From contig MU270072.1 of the NCBI GenBank assembly GCA_021432635.1, positions 248,001 to 312,000 of the forward strand: 64,000 bases of DNA. Reading direction: 5' to 3'. Position 1 is the stretch's first letter; each line of letters opens with the position of its first letter. The position numbers and the translations under genes are program-made. The DNA is from Thozetella sp. PMI_491 (Eukaryota > Ascomycota > Sordariomycetes > Chaetosphaeriales > Chaetosphaeriaceae). Below, one piece after another: positions 11,302 through 23,099 of this stretch. The notes below the pieces were generated by a model, which worked only from the letters and a program-made list of their open reading frames with translations, was not told where the DNA came from and did not search any database.

Positions 11302-13250
11302 CTAAATATTCTGTTTCTCAGAGCCGTTCTTCACATCAGGGACTACTTCAAAGTCTTCAATGTAAGTCATGAATACATCGTCATTGACCTTGCGGTACGT
11401 CCACCAGAAAATGACTGTCTGGACAAATAGCGCAATGCCCGGAGCGGCCCAAGCCCACACGAGAGTCGGATCAGCGATAGCCGGGATCAAAATTTCACCC
11501 AGGGCACTGCTCAAGGCCGTCATGAACAGAAACATGGCAACGACCGTGGATCTCATATGCTCTGGGGCTCGAGCATAGGCAAGCTCGTACGAGGTAACGT
11601 TGACGAAGACCTCCGACATTGCGCCAAGCGCGACATTAGGGACTTGCCACCAGATGGAGATGGGAGAAACACCGTCACAAGAGCTAGCATAGTAGCCGCT
11701 AGTGACACAATCATGTCAGTATGAAGGCCTCGGGGTTCTATGCACGAGCGGAGCACTTACCATGGACTAGTCTCGTAAACACGATATTGGATGATTGCGC
11801 CAATCACAGATGAAAGGATAGCCAGGAAAAATCCAAAGGTCATCCGGTTAATACGTCCGAATTTAATCTTCCTGCGCTCTAGGAAGGGGTACACGACCGT
11901 GGCCATGAGTGGTGAGAATACAATGATAACCAAAGGATTGAAGTGGGCCAGCAAATCGTTCGGGGCACCGTTGGAAGTCATGGCGGCACCTTGATTGCTT
12001 GACGTATTGCCGACACCCCCATCATTAAGGTTCCAGATGGGGACATATAAGAAAATCTGGACAGCCTGCCATGTACGTCTTGCATCGTCGACATCCTTCT
12101 CGGAATAGCTGACAGAGATGCCCCTCTCAGCCAGCGCTGAGGGTGTCACATCGTGCCAGAAGTTTTTCGCAAAAATATTGCCCCTGGCGGTCTTGATTGC
12201 TGAGATTGTAATCTTGATAAATCGTGTCAGATCGGAGCCCTGCGGTGGCGTCCTCCGAGTGCGCTTATACGTGGCGGCTAGCAACACCGGCAGCAGGAAG
12301 TATACAATGCCGGGTACGAGATATGCAAGCCAGAAGCTGCGATACTTCTCAATGTAAACAACAGCAACAGAAAAGAAGGCGCCAACGTTGACAAATGCGT
12401 AGAAGATGAGCATGATGTGATTAACAGTCGTCTCGGGGTCAACGAGTACCTTCTCCCCCGACTTGAGTACCTTGGTGTATTCCCGCTGGTATTTGTATTG
12501 GTCAATCACTGTCGGTGCGACATTGGGCTTGAAGATACCCGCCCCGATAGCCAGGAGAAAGAAGCTGATGAGAAAAGGCGCGACACCTTTTCCGGCTTGC
12601 AAGACCGCTGGCGCAGCGCCGCCGACCATGATGATGTGAGCTATGGCGCCAATTAAAACACCCAACAAGATAGCTGGGTAGCGACCGATCTTGACATCAG
12701 CAATCCAAGCACCGAAGATAGGGATGACATATGCGAGAAAAGTAAACAGGAGGCCGATCGCCGACGCGGTTTGAAGGCCAAGATTGAGGGCGCCCGCATG
12801 GGAGTTTGGCTTGCTAGGGTCGATGGCGCCTGTCCCAGGCCCTCCAGCAGGAAGTGGAAACTGGAGGTAGTTGTTGAAAGCAGCCTTGACGCCGTAGTAA
12901 GAGGCCCGCTCAGCCATCTCTACAAAGCAGAGTGACCAAGCCGTCAGAGGGATTGTGTCGTAGACTTTGCGCAGCGTTGTCCGCTCCTCCTCGGTGGGAG
13001 GCGGGTAGGCCTCATGATCAATGACTGTACCGGGCGCTTCATTGGAATCGAGCTGTGATCCGTGGGAAGAGACCTCGGGAACAGGTCGGCTAGTTGCCGG
13101 GGCGGCGAGCGGGACTTTAATCGGGACGCCCTGGTCCGCATCAGGCTCAACCACCTTTTGGATATTGAGGCCGATAACGTTTTCGGCTAGGGGAGAGCCT
13201 GTTAGATATCGAGGCAGACCAACACGCCCGAATTTAGGGAGCTTACCCAT
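11302..13250 (-). CDS. POT/PTR2-family proton-coupled oligopeptide transporter
   Basis: Imports di- and tripeptides with protons at the plasma membrane (family knowledge: PTR2/SLC15). Exons 13250-11761 and 11698-11302 give 628 residues; the first ATG in frame is at 13250. A hydrophilic N-terminus of about 100 residues ends in a PPTEEERTTLRKV stretch typical of fungal PTR2. The first helix contains the proton-coupling motif FVEMAERASYYG (the ExxER-type signature), followed by NNYLQFPLP and about 11-12 hydrophobic segments. GIFKPNVAPTVIDQY matches the PTR2 signature region. The second exon carries YYASSCDGVSPISIWWQVPN, conserved in fungal members, and the last helices (MTALSSALGEILIPAI). The C-terminus is short. 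It looks intact, and nitrogen regulation is likely but not shown. Confidence 0.93.
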
Positions 13251-14406
13251 GGTGATCGGCGACACACTTGATCAGAGATAAACGGCTTGCCGGACTTGGT
13301 GGACAGAGCAAATTTTCACGGTACGGTACGGTGGTAGAAAAAGCACAAGCTAGCCATTGTTCTTTTATATCCCGCCATAATATGATGCAAGAAGCAACCC
13401 TTACCAAGGTGGGAAGGTGTCTGGCGATATTGGTCTATCACGAGATTGGTAGAAGCAGTTGCGCAATCGCCGTGGACGCGGCGACATATCCCTGCTTGGA
13501 CGCCACCATAGCATACCACCTGCAGGCAGAGCTTACAATCTCCCCTCATTTGTTGGACTCGGGCAATATGAAGGAGCCTCATTGGCCACACTTCTCTACC
13601 CGGAGCAGCCAAATATTCACCCTTCGGCTCTCGTGGCCCGGCTATCTCCAGCTCTCTTGTTTCCTCTTGCATACTACCCTGGAAAGAGGGTGTAACCGCT
13701 ATGGGTCTAGCGAAACATTCCAAGTTCTATTGACCCCGCGCACTCGATTCGAACTCTGGTAGCTTGGAGATTTGGATGCCGTTTTCTTTACTCAGATCTA
13801 TTGATATGCCTGGGCTTCTGCTAGCAAATGCTTATAGCGATCGGCCTTGCGTCGGCAACGTAGTAGGACACTATAAGTAAGAGATGAGCTTGTCTTATGC
13901 CTCTGTAGAGTAACTTTTCCTGAAATGCAATGCCGAATTTCTCTGTGTTATCGATTATCGATCAATTGGGGAATATTCCGCATGCGGGAATAACTTCATT
14001 TTATACTCCAGGACAAGCAGGTATGCTATCCTACACGATTCAAATGATGTCTTCAGACCTAGTCCCACATATCTATACGCTCCTTAGTTCTAGGTCGATA
14101 ACTGTTATTAAAAGTACTGAATGACGTAGCGGCTTGAGGTTGAGCGCGAGGAAGGAATCTGAGATTAACTGACAGAAGCCAAACATACAGCAGGGCCGAA
14201 TTAGCCGCTGAGAGGTCAAAGTCCGTCTCCTGATACCAAAATTACAATGCAACCCAGCGGTTGCTGATCCTATCACAGTCTAAGAGGGGATATAGGGGAT
14301 ATACCATGATTTTATCTTGAAAGCGGAAAGGGAGTCTCAAAGATTGGTTGGCCGTCTTACAACTTGTTCACTGAAGCAGACCACGGTATATGTGTAATAG
14401 AGAGTT

Positions 14407-14733
14407 GGCGACTCACTAGACGATATAGATATCTCTCGGCTGAGAGACTGCCTCCAGAACGCCGAGGTGATATTCATCCTCGAGACGGAACAAAGGATTG
14501 AACTATATCAATGGTACGAAACGTATTAACCCCCTATAGGCTATGCAGCTGATTGGATTCGAACCCGACAAGCGGACTTTCCCTCTTGCTCTCAGCGAGG
14601 AACTGTGGACTACCGAGGCAATTCTAGAATGGGTTATCAAGGGATATATATTTGTTAGTCCCCCATTGGACCAATCTGTAAATGCATGAGCGAGCAAGGG
14701 CTATTAGGACGACAGTCTCTCCACTTGCGCTAA
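14407..14733 (+). pseudogene. Unidentified coding remnant
   Basis: Two adjacent plus-strand segments read as real protein: DIDISRLRDCLQNAEVIFIL then QRIELYQWYETY, followed after a stop and short gap by DWIRTRQADFPSC and VDYRGNSRMGYQGIYIC, then PIGPICKCMSEQGLLG. Stops interrupt the series. I do not recognise the family. This coding origin also explains the tRNA-B-box-like string GGATTCGAACCC at about 14554-14565. Confidence 0.35.
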
Positions 14734-15318
14734 AGTGTGTTCTCGTCATCTGCGTCTCAGTATTGCGGTCATTTCTTATAAAGTTGAATACTTTGAGAAA
14801 TGGAGTGCTACTGATCCTCGCGGAAGGGCTATTCATGGGGCTCTTGGATGAGAAGCTGATCCTAATCCCGGCTCCGGATGATAAGGCAGTGTTGCCTTGT
14901 TGATGAGCGCTTGTGTCATTCGGTACGGTAATGGTATTTCTCTACCTTCCCTGCAATACCCAAGAGATGGGGTATGCACGAGGTTAGTCGCATAGCGCTG
15001 GCTTGGCTCTGGCATTCCTGGCCGGTGGTTCCCGAAAGATAAGCCAGGTTGCATATGCCCAGAAGTCCCGCCCGGGTTTAACGCTGCGATCCCCCACTTG
15101 GAAGACAGCAATCTCCGCACCGGTAGTGATTCTTCCAATCGCTGTGTCCTAGAGACTGGGCCCGTTATGAATATACCCACAGCTTTCCTTATCTACATCT
15201 GTAATAACTGTACTCTTTCGGTTTACGCTGCGGGCTACCTTTATCTGGCGGGGTTTCCGGTTATCGGGCCAGCGAGACATGCAAGACAGGATATGTCGGA
15301 AGCATGTCCGACAGAATG

Positions 15319-15326
15319 TATAAATA
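15319..15326 (+). promoter_or_regulatory. TATA-like box of the amidase gene
   Basis: TATAAATA, 98 bp upstream of the ATG at 15424. Confidence 0.4.
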
Positions 15327-15423
15327 ATACAAAGAGCAAGGTACGTAGCAATAAACAGCCTTGTCTCCTCTAGCCTGCAATTGGTCGCATTTGCTGTCTG
15401 CCGCACAGCCAGGTTTCAGAGAA

Positions 15424-17483
15424 ATGCGTTACCCGACCATCTTGGCCGGGGCTCTGCTCTCCATCGCCACCAGGACCGCATCCGCGCCGGTGAAGCTGCT
15501 CAGTACTTCCTCGGCGGGCGCTTTCGCCTTTGAGCTCGGAAATGGCACCTACTACTCGCCATCGTCTGCGGTGGCGAATGCCTGTTTCTCGCCAGAGGGC
15601 AATATCAGCGGACCGAAAATTTTGCCCCTCACTGTTATAAAAACCAACAAGACAACCATCACAGCCGAAACGCTTGATGCGATTGTGGGACAATACGCAT
15701 CAATCGACGACGTCTGGGGTGTTGACTTCCTGGACGGCGGTGCCCTGGTTCTCGACACGCCTAGCGGTGCAGTTCTGAGTGCATCTGCCTCGACTTGGAT
15801 CGCGGGTAAGGGGGTTTACTACTTGCTTCCCAAAGCCAGCCTCGACATCAAGAGCTTCAGCTCCTCTGGAATCTCGGTCGTGGCCAAGTCGGATTGGGGC
15901 CTGAAGCCTGGCCCTTATTCTTTTGTCTTGGACGCCTCGGGCATCACCATCCGTGAGGCCTATCGGGTGCAGCGGGACAAATACGAGGCCTTCATATTCG
16001 GCACTACCCCTATTTCTGGATTCAGTGCTTACGAGGCTGTTGAGCTTTTCATTCCAGCTTACCAAGATGCGTGGATTCCGGTACCGTCTCGGCTATATAG
16101 TCTCGAGGACAGCCGGCCCTTGGCCGGGAAGCGCATGGCCCTCAAGGACATCTACGACCTTGAGGGTGTCCAGACTGGGGGCGGGTCACGAAGCTATGCG
16201 GAAGTGTACCCGGCCGCAAATAGCACGGCTGTTGCCGTCACGAAGCTGATCAATATGGGCGCCACTATTCTGGTACGTGATCCTGTGAACCGGCTTCTTC
16301 TTGGATCGGTAGCTTCTAACCCTCGTTCTAGGGCAAGACCAAAACCTCCCAATTTGCGCACGGCGCTGATCCATGGCAATTTCTCGACATTCACTATCCG
16401 TGGAATCCTCGTGGTGATGGCTATCTGACTGCCGCAAGTTCCTCCTCTGGAAGCGCAGTGGCCATTGCAGCCTACGAGTGGATAGATTTTGCCCTAGGCT
16501 CCGACACTCGAGGAAGCGTTCGGAAGCCAGCAGCCGTCGTTGGTAGCTACGGAATTCGACCAACCTGGAACAGCCAGGATCTCACTGGCATTCTCCCCCT
16601 CGCCCATGAGCTGGATACTGCGGGATTCTTTGCTCGCGATCCTCAGCTTTTCTACAAGATTTCGAAGCTTTGGTACCAGGGCTCGACGGTTCCAGTTAAC
16701 AAGAGCTTCACTGGATTTCCCAAAAAGATCATATATCCGGTCGACTATTTCCCCGTTGCAAACCCAGCGGCCCAGACGCTCTACGATGGATTTGTGTCTG
16801 TTCTTGAGGAGACCTTCGGTATGATCAAGACGCCAACTAATATTTCGGATATCCTTCGCAAATCTTCCACGCTACAAGTAAACAATTTTACGGCCTTCCA
16901 ACTGAACAGCAACCGATTGGCAGAGTACATTTCTTACAAGGAAATCGGTCTCCCCGTCGAGGAGCTATGGAAGGCCAAGTTTCCCGGCGCTGGCTACCCG
17001 CCTTTTGACCCGAATCCTCGCGCGGCATTTGCGCGCAGTGTCAATCTAACCGAAGCGGACTACAGCGACGCTGTAGAGATCAAGTATAAGTTCCGTGACT
17101 TCTTCCTCGAAAACGTGATGCGTCCATCTAACGACACATGCTCGGAGGGAATTCTGATCATCGACATTGGCACCGGTGGGTTGCCCTCGTATCGAGAACA
17201 GGCTCTCAACTCGATGCCTGGAGCGACGACGCTGAGCATCACAGTGCCCGATGGTGGCCTTGCAAACAACTACCTTGCTAGCACTGCAGGCTGCCCCGAA
17301 ATTGGCATCCCAATTGGCCAAGTCGGGTATAAGAGCTACATCAGCTTACAGACAGAGATGGTGCCCGTTAGCGTGGACTTGATTGCTTATCCTGGGTGTG
17401 ACGGGATGCTCCTTGAGCTTGTTCAAGAACTTGCGGCCAAGGGGGTGATTAAAACAGTAAAGGTTGGCAGGACAGCCTTTTAA
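15424..17483 (+). CDS. Secreted amidase-signature (AS) hydrolase with fungal N-terminal extension
   Basis: Exons 15424-16272 and 16332-17483 encode 666 residues. A signal peptide is visible ([20 protein letters not shown]). About 200 residues of N-terminal domain, of the kind found in fungal amidases related to the scytalone-dehydratase-like protein Arp1, precede the AS core. Catalytic triad candidates: Lys in RMALKDIYD, cis-Ser in [10 protein letters not shown], and the nucleophile Ser in [10 protein letters not shown]. The core therefore looks active and would hydrolyse an amide bond of a small secreted or environmental substrate. Many N-glycosylation sequons support secretion. It lies 5' of a P450 in the same orientation with 492 bp between, so a shared detoxification or catabolic role is possible. 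Substrate unknown. Confidence 0.88.
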
Positions 17484-17975
17484 CCCAATGAACGAGTTAA
17501 AAAGAGCGAAAAAACGTAGCAGGCCTATAAAGCACTGCCAGAAGGCGTAATTGGGAAATAAAATGTTTAATTGACGATAATCATCAGAACGGACCTCTTG
17601 TTTCTGGTTGCCACGTCCATGCTGAAGCGTGCGCAAGGTATCAGGAAGCGCCAATCCCACTGGTCGTTATTACGAATCTAACTCCATGAATGCATCTCTT
17701 CGTATGCAAGACACCACAAAAGCTTGGTTCCCATTACGCTCATAGGACAGAAGTCCAATAATCACAAGCGAAGTCACACAGATGTGTCAGCTGCCTGCCG
17801 ATGGATATCAACAACCAATCGACGCAGGCCCAGTGATTGGAGTGCTGTATACGTTTCTGATCTGCTGGGCCACTTCACTATCGCCCTTGGACAGCATGCG
17901 ATGCGGGGTCCTGGAGCCAGCAAACTTACCTCACACAACATCGGATTGTCCAACAGCCTCCGCAACTAAAGAAGA
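17484..17975. other. Intergenic between amidase and P450
   Basis: 492 bp. Small ORFs at 17724-17994 on both strands are not convincing. No clear regulatory element recognised. Confidence 0.5.
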
Positions 17976-19742
17976 ATGGTCCCAGAGATTCTAGAAGCTA
18001 TTCGTGGCCCCCATGCCATTCCCGCTCTCGGAGTACTTGTAATTCTGTACTTCATCACCTCTTCCTTCTTATCGTGGTACCGTTTGAGACACTTCAAGGG
18101 GCCATTCCTCGCTTCCTTTTCGTACCTCTGGATCATATACGTCTGGCGCAGCGGGCAGCAGTCACAGAAGTACAAAGATATTAACACCCGCTATGGCTTC
18201 CCTCTCGCCCGCATCGGCCCCAATGAGCTCATCACCTCGGACCCGGACCTGATCCGGCGCATTAGTGCGGCCCGTAGCCCCTACGTTCGGTCATTCTACT
18301 ACGGGGCCATCAAGATGAAACCGGGCGAAGACTCCCTGTTCAGCATTACCGATACGGCCGAGCACGACCGCCTCAAGGCACGCGCATCATTCGGATATTC
18401 TGGCAAGGAAAATCCACTGCTAGAGCCCCAGATTGATGAGCAGTTAGCCGGATTAATCAGTGCCATCGAACGTAAATATGTATCCCAGGACGGGCCCTCG
18501 AAGCCCATGGATCTTGCGCGCATGGTGCAGTACTTCACGCTGGATGTCATAACTCGCATCGCATACGGTGACGCGTTTGGCTATCTCGCCACGGAATCGG
18601 ACGTGCATGGGTACATCCAGGCAGTGGAGGCATTCGTCCCATTTATGACCTTGATGTCTGAAGTCCCTCCCGTAGGTCGAATAATTTTCTCTAAACTTGG
18701 GACCAGGCTTCTGGCACCAAAAAAGACAGACAAGAAAGGATACGGAAAGCTCCTGGCAGTCGCGGAACGCGTTGTCGCCGATCGATTCACCGGTTCAGGA
18801 GTTGATGAGAAGATCAAGGATCCTGACCGTCGCGACATGCTAGCAGCGTTTCTACGTCACGGCATCGACAGAAATCAGTGTGAAGGTGAAGTGTTGTTCC
18901 AGATTGTCGCTGGCTCAGACGTAGGTTAATCAACTCTTCGGGTATATCGCTGCGCTTGATCACATAACTCGAAATACCCTTAAGGAGGAAAATTCCGACT
19001 TACTCTCTCCTAGACAACAGCTACAGCTATCCGAGGCACAATGCTGTACTTGATGGCAGCACACACGGCTTATACGAAGTTACAGAAGGAGATTGACGAT
19101 GCAATTGCCAAAGGGCGCATTTCCAGTCCCATCACTGCCGAGGAGGGGAAGAAATTGCCTTATCTGCAGGTTGGTATCTCTTCCTGTTGCCTCGCCTCCA
19201 TATTTTCTCCCACTGCTGCCCTCGTCTATGGCTAACTCCTCCGATTAGGCGGTCATATATGAAGGCATGCGAATGCAACTGCCGTTCTCCGGCCTGCTTT
19301 TCAAGCAAACGCCCCCAGAAGGAGACACCTTCAAAGGAGTATTTATCCCTGGAAATACATGCATTGGGCACAACACTCTCGCAATTCAGCGCTCTACTGA
19401 GGTTTTCGGCGAGGACGTGGATGTCTTCCGTCCCGAACGCTGGATCGATGCCGATCCGACGCAGCACATGAAGATGGTGCAGACGACGGAGCTAGTTTTT
19501 GGCTACGGCAGGTGGGCTTGTCTTGGCAAGCCTGTAGCTTTCATCGAGCTCAACAAGGTCTATGTGGAGGTGCGTCTCATTCTTGACTCTTCTCGACAGC
19601 CGTGTCCCAGAAGCTAATGAGTCGCGAGTAGCTTTTGCGACGTTTCGACTTCCAACTTATCAATCCACTGAAGCCGTGGCACGAGTGGAATCACAACATG
19701 TTCTTCCAGTCGGAAATGTTTGTGCGGGTGACGGAGCGATAG
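17976..19742 (+). CDS. Cytochrome P450, pisatin-demethylase (CYP57)-like
   Basis: Exons 17976-18920, 19014-19169, 19249-19569 and 19632-19742 encode 510 residues. An N-terminal membrane anchor (about residues 14-33) is followed by the WYRLRHFKGPFLASFS proline hinge region, GPNELITSDPDLIRRI, the I-helix AGSDTTATAIRG, the ExxR motif EGMR (about 372), the PERW motif (FRPERWID) and the haem loop FGYGRWACLGKP with the ligand Cys near 458. The overall pattern is that of fungal E-class group I P450s annotated as pisatin demethylase-like, i.e. monooxygenases of plant phytoalexins or secondary metabolites in the ER. All catalytic landmarks are present. Its 3' end converges on the cysteine-rich wall protein 104 bp away. 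Confidence 0.92.
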
Positions 19743-19845
19743 GGGCGGAACAAAGATTGTGTCCCACAATGAGCGTTGGTCTGCTGTCCCATCGATATTT
19801 TGTTTACTGCCGCTTTTGGCTGTTCTGCCTTTCTCGGAACAGTAT

Positions 19846-20723
19846 TTACAGAATAATTACAGCCACTACAAGCCCCGAAATGATCCACTTGAGACGCCTT
19901 CCACAATTATCCAGCATTCCACTTGCTGCTGCTTTTGTCGTGGTCGTCTGCGGTACGCTAAAGCTAGGGCTGTACGTAGAGGTTGCCGTTGCTGTCTGCC
20001 CAGTGATGCGCGGTGTCGTGGTTGCTGCCCCGGTTTGAGCCTAACGGGTGTCAGCACATCACAGCACGCGTGCCAAGCCATCGTAATCATAAGACTCACC
20101 GTAGTCGTAAATACTTGCGCGCTTGCGCCGCAAAATTTGACTGACCAGAGGTCGGAAGGCACTGGGGTCTGGACCAGGCAGCTTATACTGCCGTCGACCT
20201 CACAGATGCTTGCCATACTCAGCACCTTGCTTTGGCAGCGGCAGCTAGAGAGATCCGAAGCGGCGGTGTACATGCTCTTACAGCTCGCTGCCGTCGTGCT
20301 CAGCGCCGCGCACGTCTCCGCGATGCTCACGCACGACTGGTAGTCCACTGTGACAGACGGGGTCGAGGCAATGGGTGTGGTGACGGATGACTTGATCTTA
20401 GAGTCGCAAGCGCCGTGCCACGCAGCGATCAGGTCCTTGAATTCGCTGTCGAACGTATTTGAGAGAGCGCAGAGCCTCCACTCCGACATGCAGTCTGTGT
20501 ACGCATTGAATAGTTCCTGCGTGCAGACGCAGCCGATCAAGGCAGTTTGGTCCTTAGGGTCGATAGCGTCGCACTGGGTGTTAATCGAGACCAGCTTCTT
20601 GCAGTTGGGAAAGCTGGTGACGTTGCCCATGCATTGTGACGGATCGGGTATCATCTGCTGGCCAACGACCGAGCCGGCTAGAGAGGCTACTAGCCATATC
20701 ATTGAGATAACGGGGGACGCCAT
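19846..20723 (-). CDS. GPI-type cysteine-rich cell-surface protein (CFEM-like eight-cysteine repeats)
   Basis: Exons 20723-20100 and 20040-19846 give 272 residues. The signal peptide starts at the second in-frame ATG (MASPVISMIWLVASLAGSVVG). The mature part contains about 16 cysteines in two blocks: residues ~25-105 (QCMGN, PNCKK, TQCD, GCVC, DCMS, LCAL, GACD) and ~123-200 (SCVS, TCAA, SCKS, SCRC, ICEV, SCLV, FCGA). After the intron comes a Thr/Ser-rich spacer (TGQTATATSTYSPSFSVP), an Asn-Cys-Gly omega-site-like NCG and a hydrophobic C-terminus (WIISGLVVAVIIL), as in GPI-anchored proteins. The CxxC-type spacing resembles but does not match the CFEM consensus. Role at the cell wall inferred. 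Convergent with the P450. Confidence 0.72.
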
Positions 20724-21350
20724 GGCTATGTATAGAGCTAGGGCAGGCACGAGTAACGTCGCAATCTGGAGGATGAAACCGACTACTTTAATATGTTGGG
20801 TGGACTCCAAGATATTTCAAGACACTGCAGTGTGCAGTGCAAATATAACCCAAGCCATGGCGTCTGTTTGTATCAGCTATAGTTCCTAGAGCCTAGAACC
20901 ACCGTCATGTGAAAACACAGCCCAATCACACTAGGTACGGCGAGGGTTTTACCAAACGAAGTCTGCCTTCCCGCATTTTTTTTAGTGTCGCTTGGATCAA
21001 GCTTGTGTCGTCGCTAGCCCTACGGAAAGTTCATTCATTGGATCCGGCATAGTTTAGACAATCGGCTCGTCGTTGGCGTCGCTCAGCCCCTTCGGCTATC
21101 TGCGAGTCTAGAACAAGCCGGGACGCCGCTAGCATACCGCCAACACCATCCGGGGCTCATCGTGAACAGACCAAAGTTGCTTTTTTCGGCGCATCGGTTG
21201 GAATAGGTCTAAACTAGCTTCTATTAAGGCCCTGGGGCTGAAGTCTTGAGGGTGTGTAAGGTCTGTATCGCCGACTACTTACATTGCTGCGTTCGTCCAA
21301 TTGATGTTGATCAAAGTGATCCCCGGCGACTTGTTCACGAATGATTTGGG
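20724..21350. other. Intergenic (divergent promoters)
   Basis: 627 bp between the wall protein (minus) and the DUF3433 gene (plus). No strong core-promoter motif or repeat seen. Confidence 0.45.
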
Positions 21351-23099
21351 ATGTCTGTCACTCGAACCACTCCTTCGGGAGCCATCAACGCCAGCAGGCT
21401 GTCGAGTGCCCGTAAAAGCCGGGACGAATGGACCCCCTCTTCCCTGAAATGGCTACCGTTCCTCGGTTTTATGGTCATTGACCTCGCCTTCATCGCCATT
21501 ATCGTGGCGCTGAAGGTCATTTCGTCGCGACAGAACGGCATAGTCGCGATCGTGGATGGCCAAGCATTCAACATTCTAGGCTACGGCGTTGGCACCAATC
21601 TCCTCTGGACGTCACTTCCCAGCGTGATATTTGGGATGTTCGCCATACTCTGGGTGAACATGGCCGAGGAGTCGGCGGTCAGACAGCCCTATGTCGAAAT
21701 GAGCCGCCCTGGCGGGGCACAGGCTATGAAGAGCATCTTCTTGGACTACCGAACACCCTTGCTCTTGACGAGGTGGTTCAAAGCCTTTCGAAATGGCCAC
21801 TGGATGGCTGGTGTGGCACTGCTATCGACTTTGATATTCGACAAAGGATTATCTTCGCTCTCTTCGGCTCTTCTATACCCGCGACAGGTTGCCATGGATT
21901 CACCAGTCTCCGTGTCGTACAACACTACTTTCAACGCATCCGCCATAGGGGCCGACCTAGATTGGCGGCCAGTGTTTGACACGGTTTCCGCAACAGCGAT
22001 ATGGGGAGGTGGCGCGCTTCCTTGGACGAACTCGGAATTCGCCTTCCAGCCATTCTACCAAGCCAGCCGTTCCGACCCCGTGTTCAACATCACGGCAAAC
22101 ACCACGGGCTATTCGGCCTACCTCGACTGCAAAGTTATTGATTCTTCAGCATATTCCTTGAGTCTTAGCAATGGAAAGGCTTCTCTTTCCGCTAATGACC
22201 GGGGCTGTGATATCTCACAGTCCTTTGACGTGACCAAGATCCAGCCGGTGTACTTCAAGACGACATCGCAGTCGGACTGTGATGCCTCTGCGTGGTACAG
22301 CCGCATGGTATTCACATACGGCATCTACGATAGCTCCTCGAGTAACTCCCTCGCAAATGTCAGTGTTGTATCCTGCATTTCAGGATACCGCACGACGAAC
22401 GGGCTCCTCACGGTCAGCCAGGGCCAGGGAACCGGAACGCGTGGCGGGGCGGCCGTCACGAACTTTCAACCATCCGAGAGCCCGCGCGAAGCGAGACCGT
22501 ACAACTGGCGGGTTATTGAGCAGGGCCTCTTTGGTTCTGTATCGTTCAACCCCAAAGCACAGTGGTCGACAACGGATTTCGGCAATATCATATTGTACCA
22601 CGCCAGATCCAAGGCAACGCCCGGCACCCCGACATTTGACGATCTTACTGTCCTCGGCGGGGACCTGTTGGCTTCCTCCATCATGATTGTCTTCACATCG
22701 TCCTACCTAACAGCAACGTATATGCACGGACTCGGTGCTGGCTCCACTGAGACAGCCTCTGGTACTTTCACAGTCCAGTCCACGAGACTTTTTGTCCTGG
22801 ATTCCGTGGCATATGCTATGGTCACCGTATTGATTGTGTTGTTGGTCCTCGCAATTGCTCTGAAGTACTATGCCTGGAGGAACGATGCAAATCTAGTGGA
22901 GAAGCCCGAGAGCTTGATGGCGTATGCGGTACTCCTCTCCAACAGCAGCCTGATGACGGAGAGAGGCGTCACAGGTACTGCCGAGTCCAAGGATGCTATG
23001 GGAATCATCGAGCCGCAATCAATATGGACAATGGTGGGGACAGAGGGAGCACCGCCCAAGATCCAACGCAAGACTTATGTCCCAGACCAAGGTGTATAG
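21351..23099 (+). CDS. DUF3433-like fungal multi-pass membrane protein
   Basis: Intronless, 582 residues. A cytoplasmic basic N-terminus is followed by helices near residues 35-58, 77-105 and 145-165, where RWFKAFRNGHWMAGVALLST is typical of DUF3433 proteins. A long glycosylation-rich extracellular region (about 175-440; many NxS/T sites and paired cysteines) and C-terminal helices near 450-475 and 480-510 complete it. The family is large and uncharacterised in Pezizomycotina. This copy resembles a single repeat unit rather than the usual two. Start chosen as the first ATG of the open frame. Function unknown. Confidence 0.78.
   Translation: MSVTRTTPSGAINASRLSSARKSRDEWTPSSLKWLPFLGFMVIDLAFIAIIVALKVISSRQNGIVAIVDGQAFNILGYGVGTNLLWTSLPSVIFGMFAILWVNMAEESAVRQPYVEMSRPGGAQAMKSIFLDYRTPLLLTRWFKAFRNGHWMAGVALLSTLIFDKGLSSLSSALLYPRQVAMDSPVSVSYNTTFNASAIGADLDWRPVFDTVSATAIWGGGALPWTNSEFAFQPFYQASRSDPVFNITANTTGYSAYLDCKVIDSSAYSLSLSNGKASLSANDRGCDISQSFDVTKIQPVYFKTTSQSDCDASAWYSRMVFTYGIYDSSSSNSLANVSVVSCISGYRTTNGLLTVSQGQGTGTRGGAAVTNFQPSESPREARPYNWRVIEQGLFGSVSFNPKAQWSTTDFGNIILYHARSKATPGTPTFDDLTVLGGDLLASSIMIVFTSSYLTATYMHGLGAGSTETASGTFTVQSTRLFVLDSVAYAMVTVLIVLLVLAIALKYYAWRNDANLVEKPESLMAYAVLLSNSSLMTERGVTGTAESKDAMGIIEPQSIWTMVGTEGAPPKIQRKTYVPDQGV

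Larger units (their letters stand above)
13251..15423. other. Gene-free interval with one coding remnant
   Basis: Separates the divergently transcribed peptide transporter and amidase. ORFs at 13268-13762 (plus) and 13316-13723 (minus) lie opposite each other and resemble nothing known. The only protein-like part is the remnant at 14407-14733. A TATA-like box for the amidase is at 15319-15326. Confidence 0.45.

Noticed and set aside
13316-13762. Opposed ORFs of 164 (plus) and 135 (minus) codons
   Set aside because: Neither translation has domain-like composition, and each is the shadow of the other.
14554-14565. Perfect tRNA B-box-like string GGATTCGAACCC on the plus strand, i.e. GGGTTCGAATCC on the minus strand, with a weak A-box-like string upstream: possible tRNA or tRNA-derived SINE
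   Set aside because: The T-arm does not pair beyond two bases and no acceptor stem forms. The same bases read as coherent protein (DWIRTRQADFPSC) on the plus strand, so it is better explained as coding remnant.
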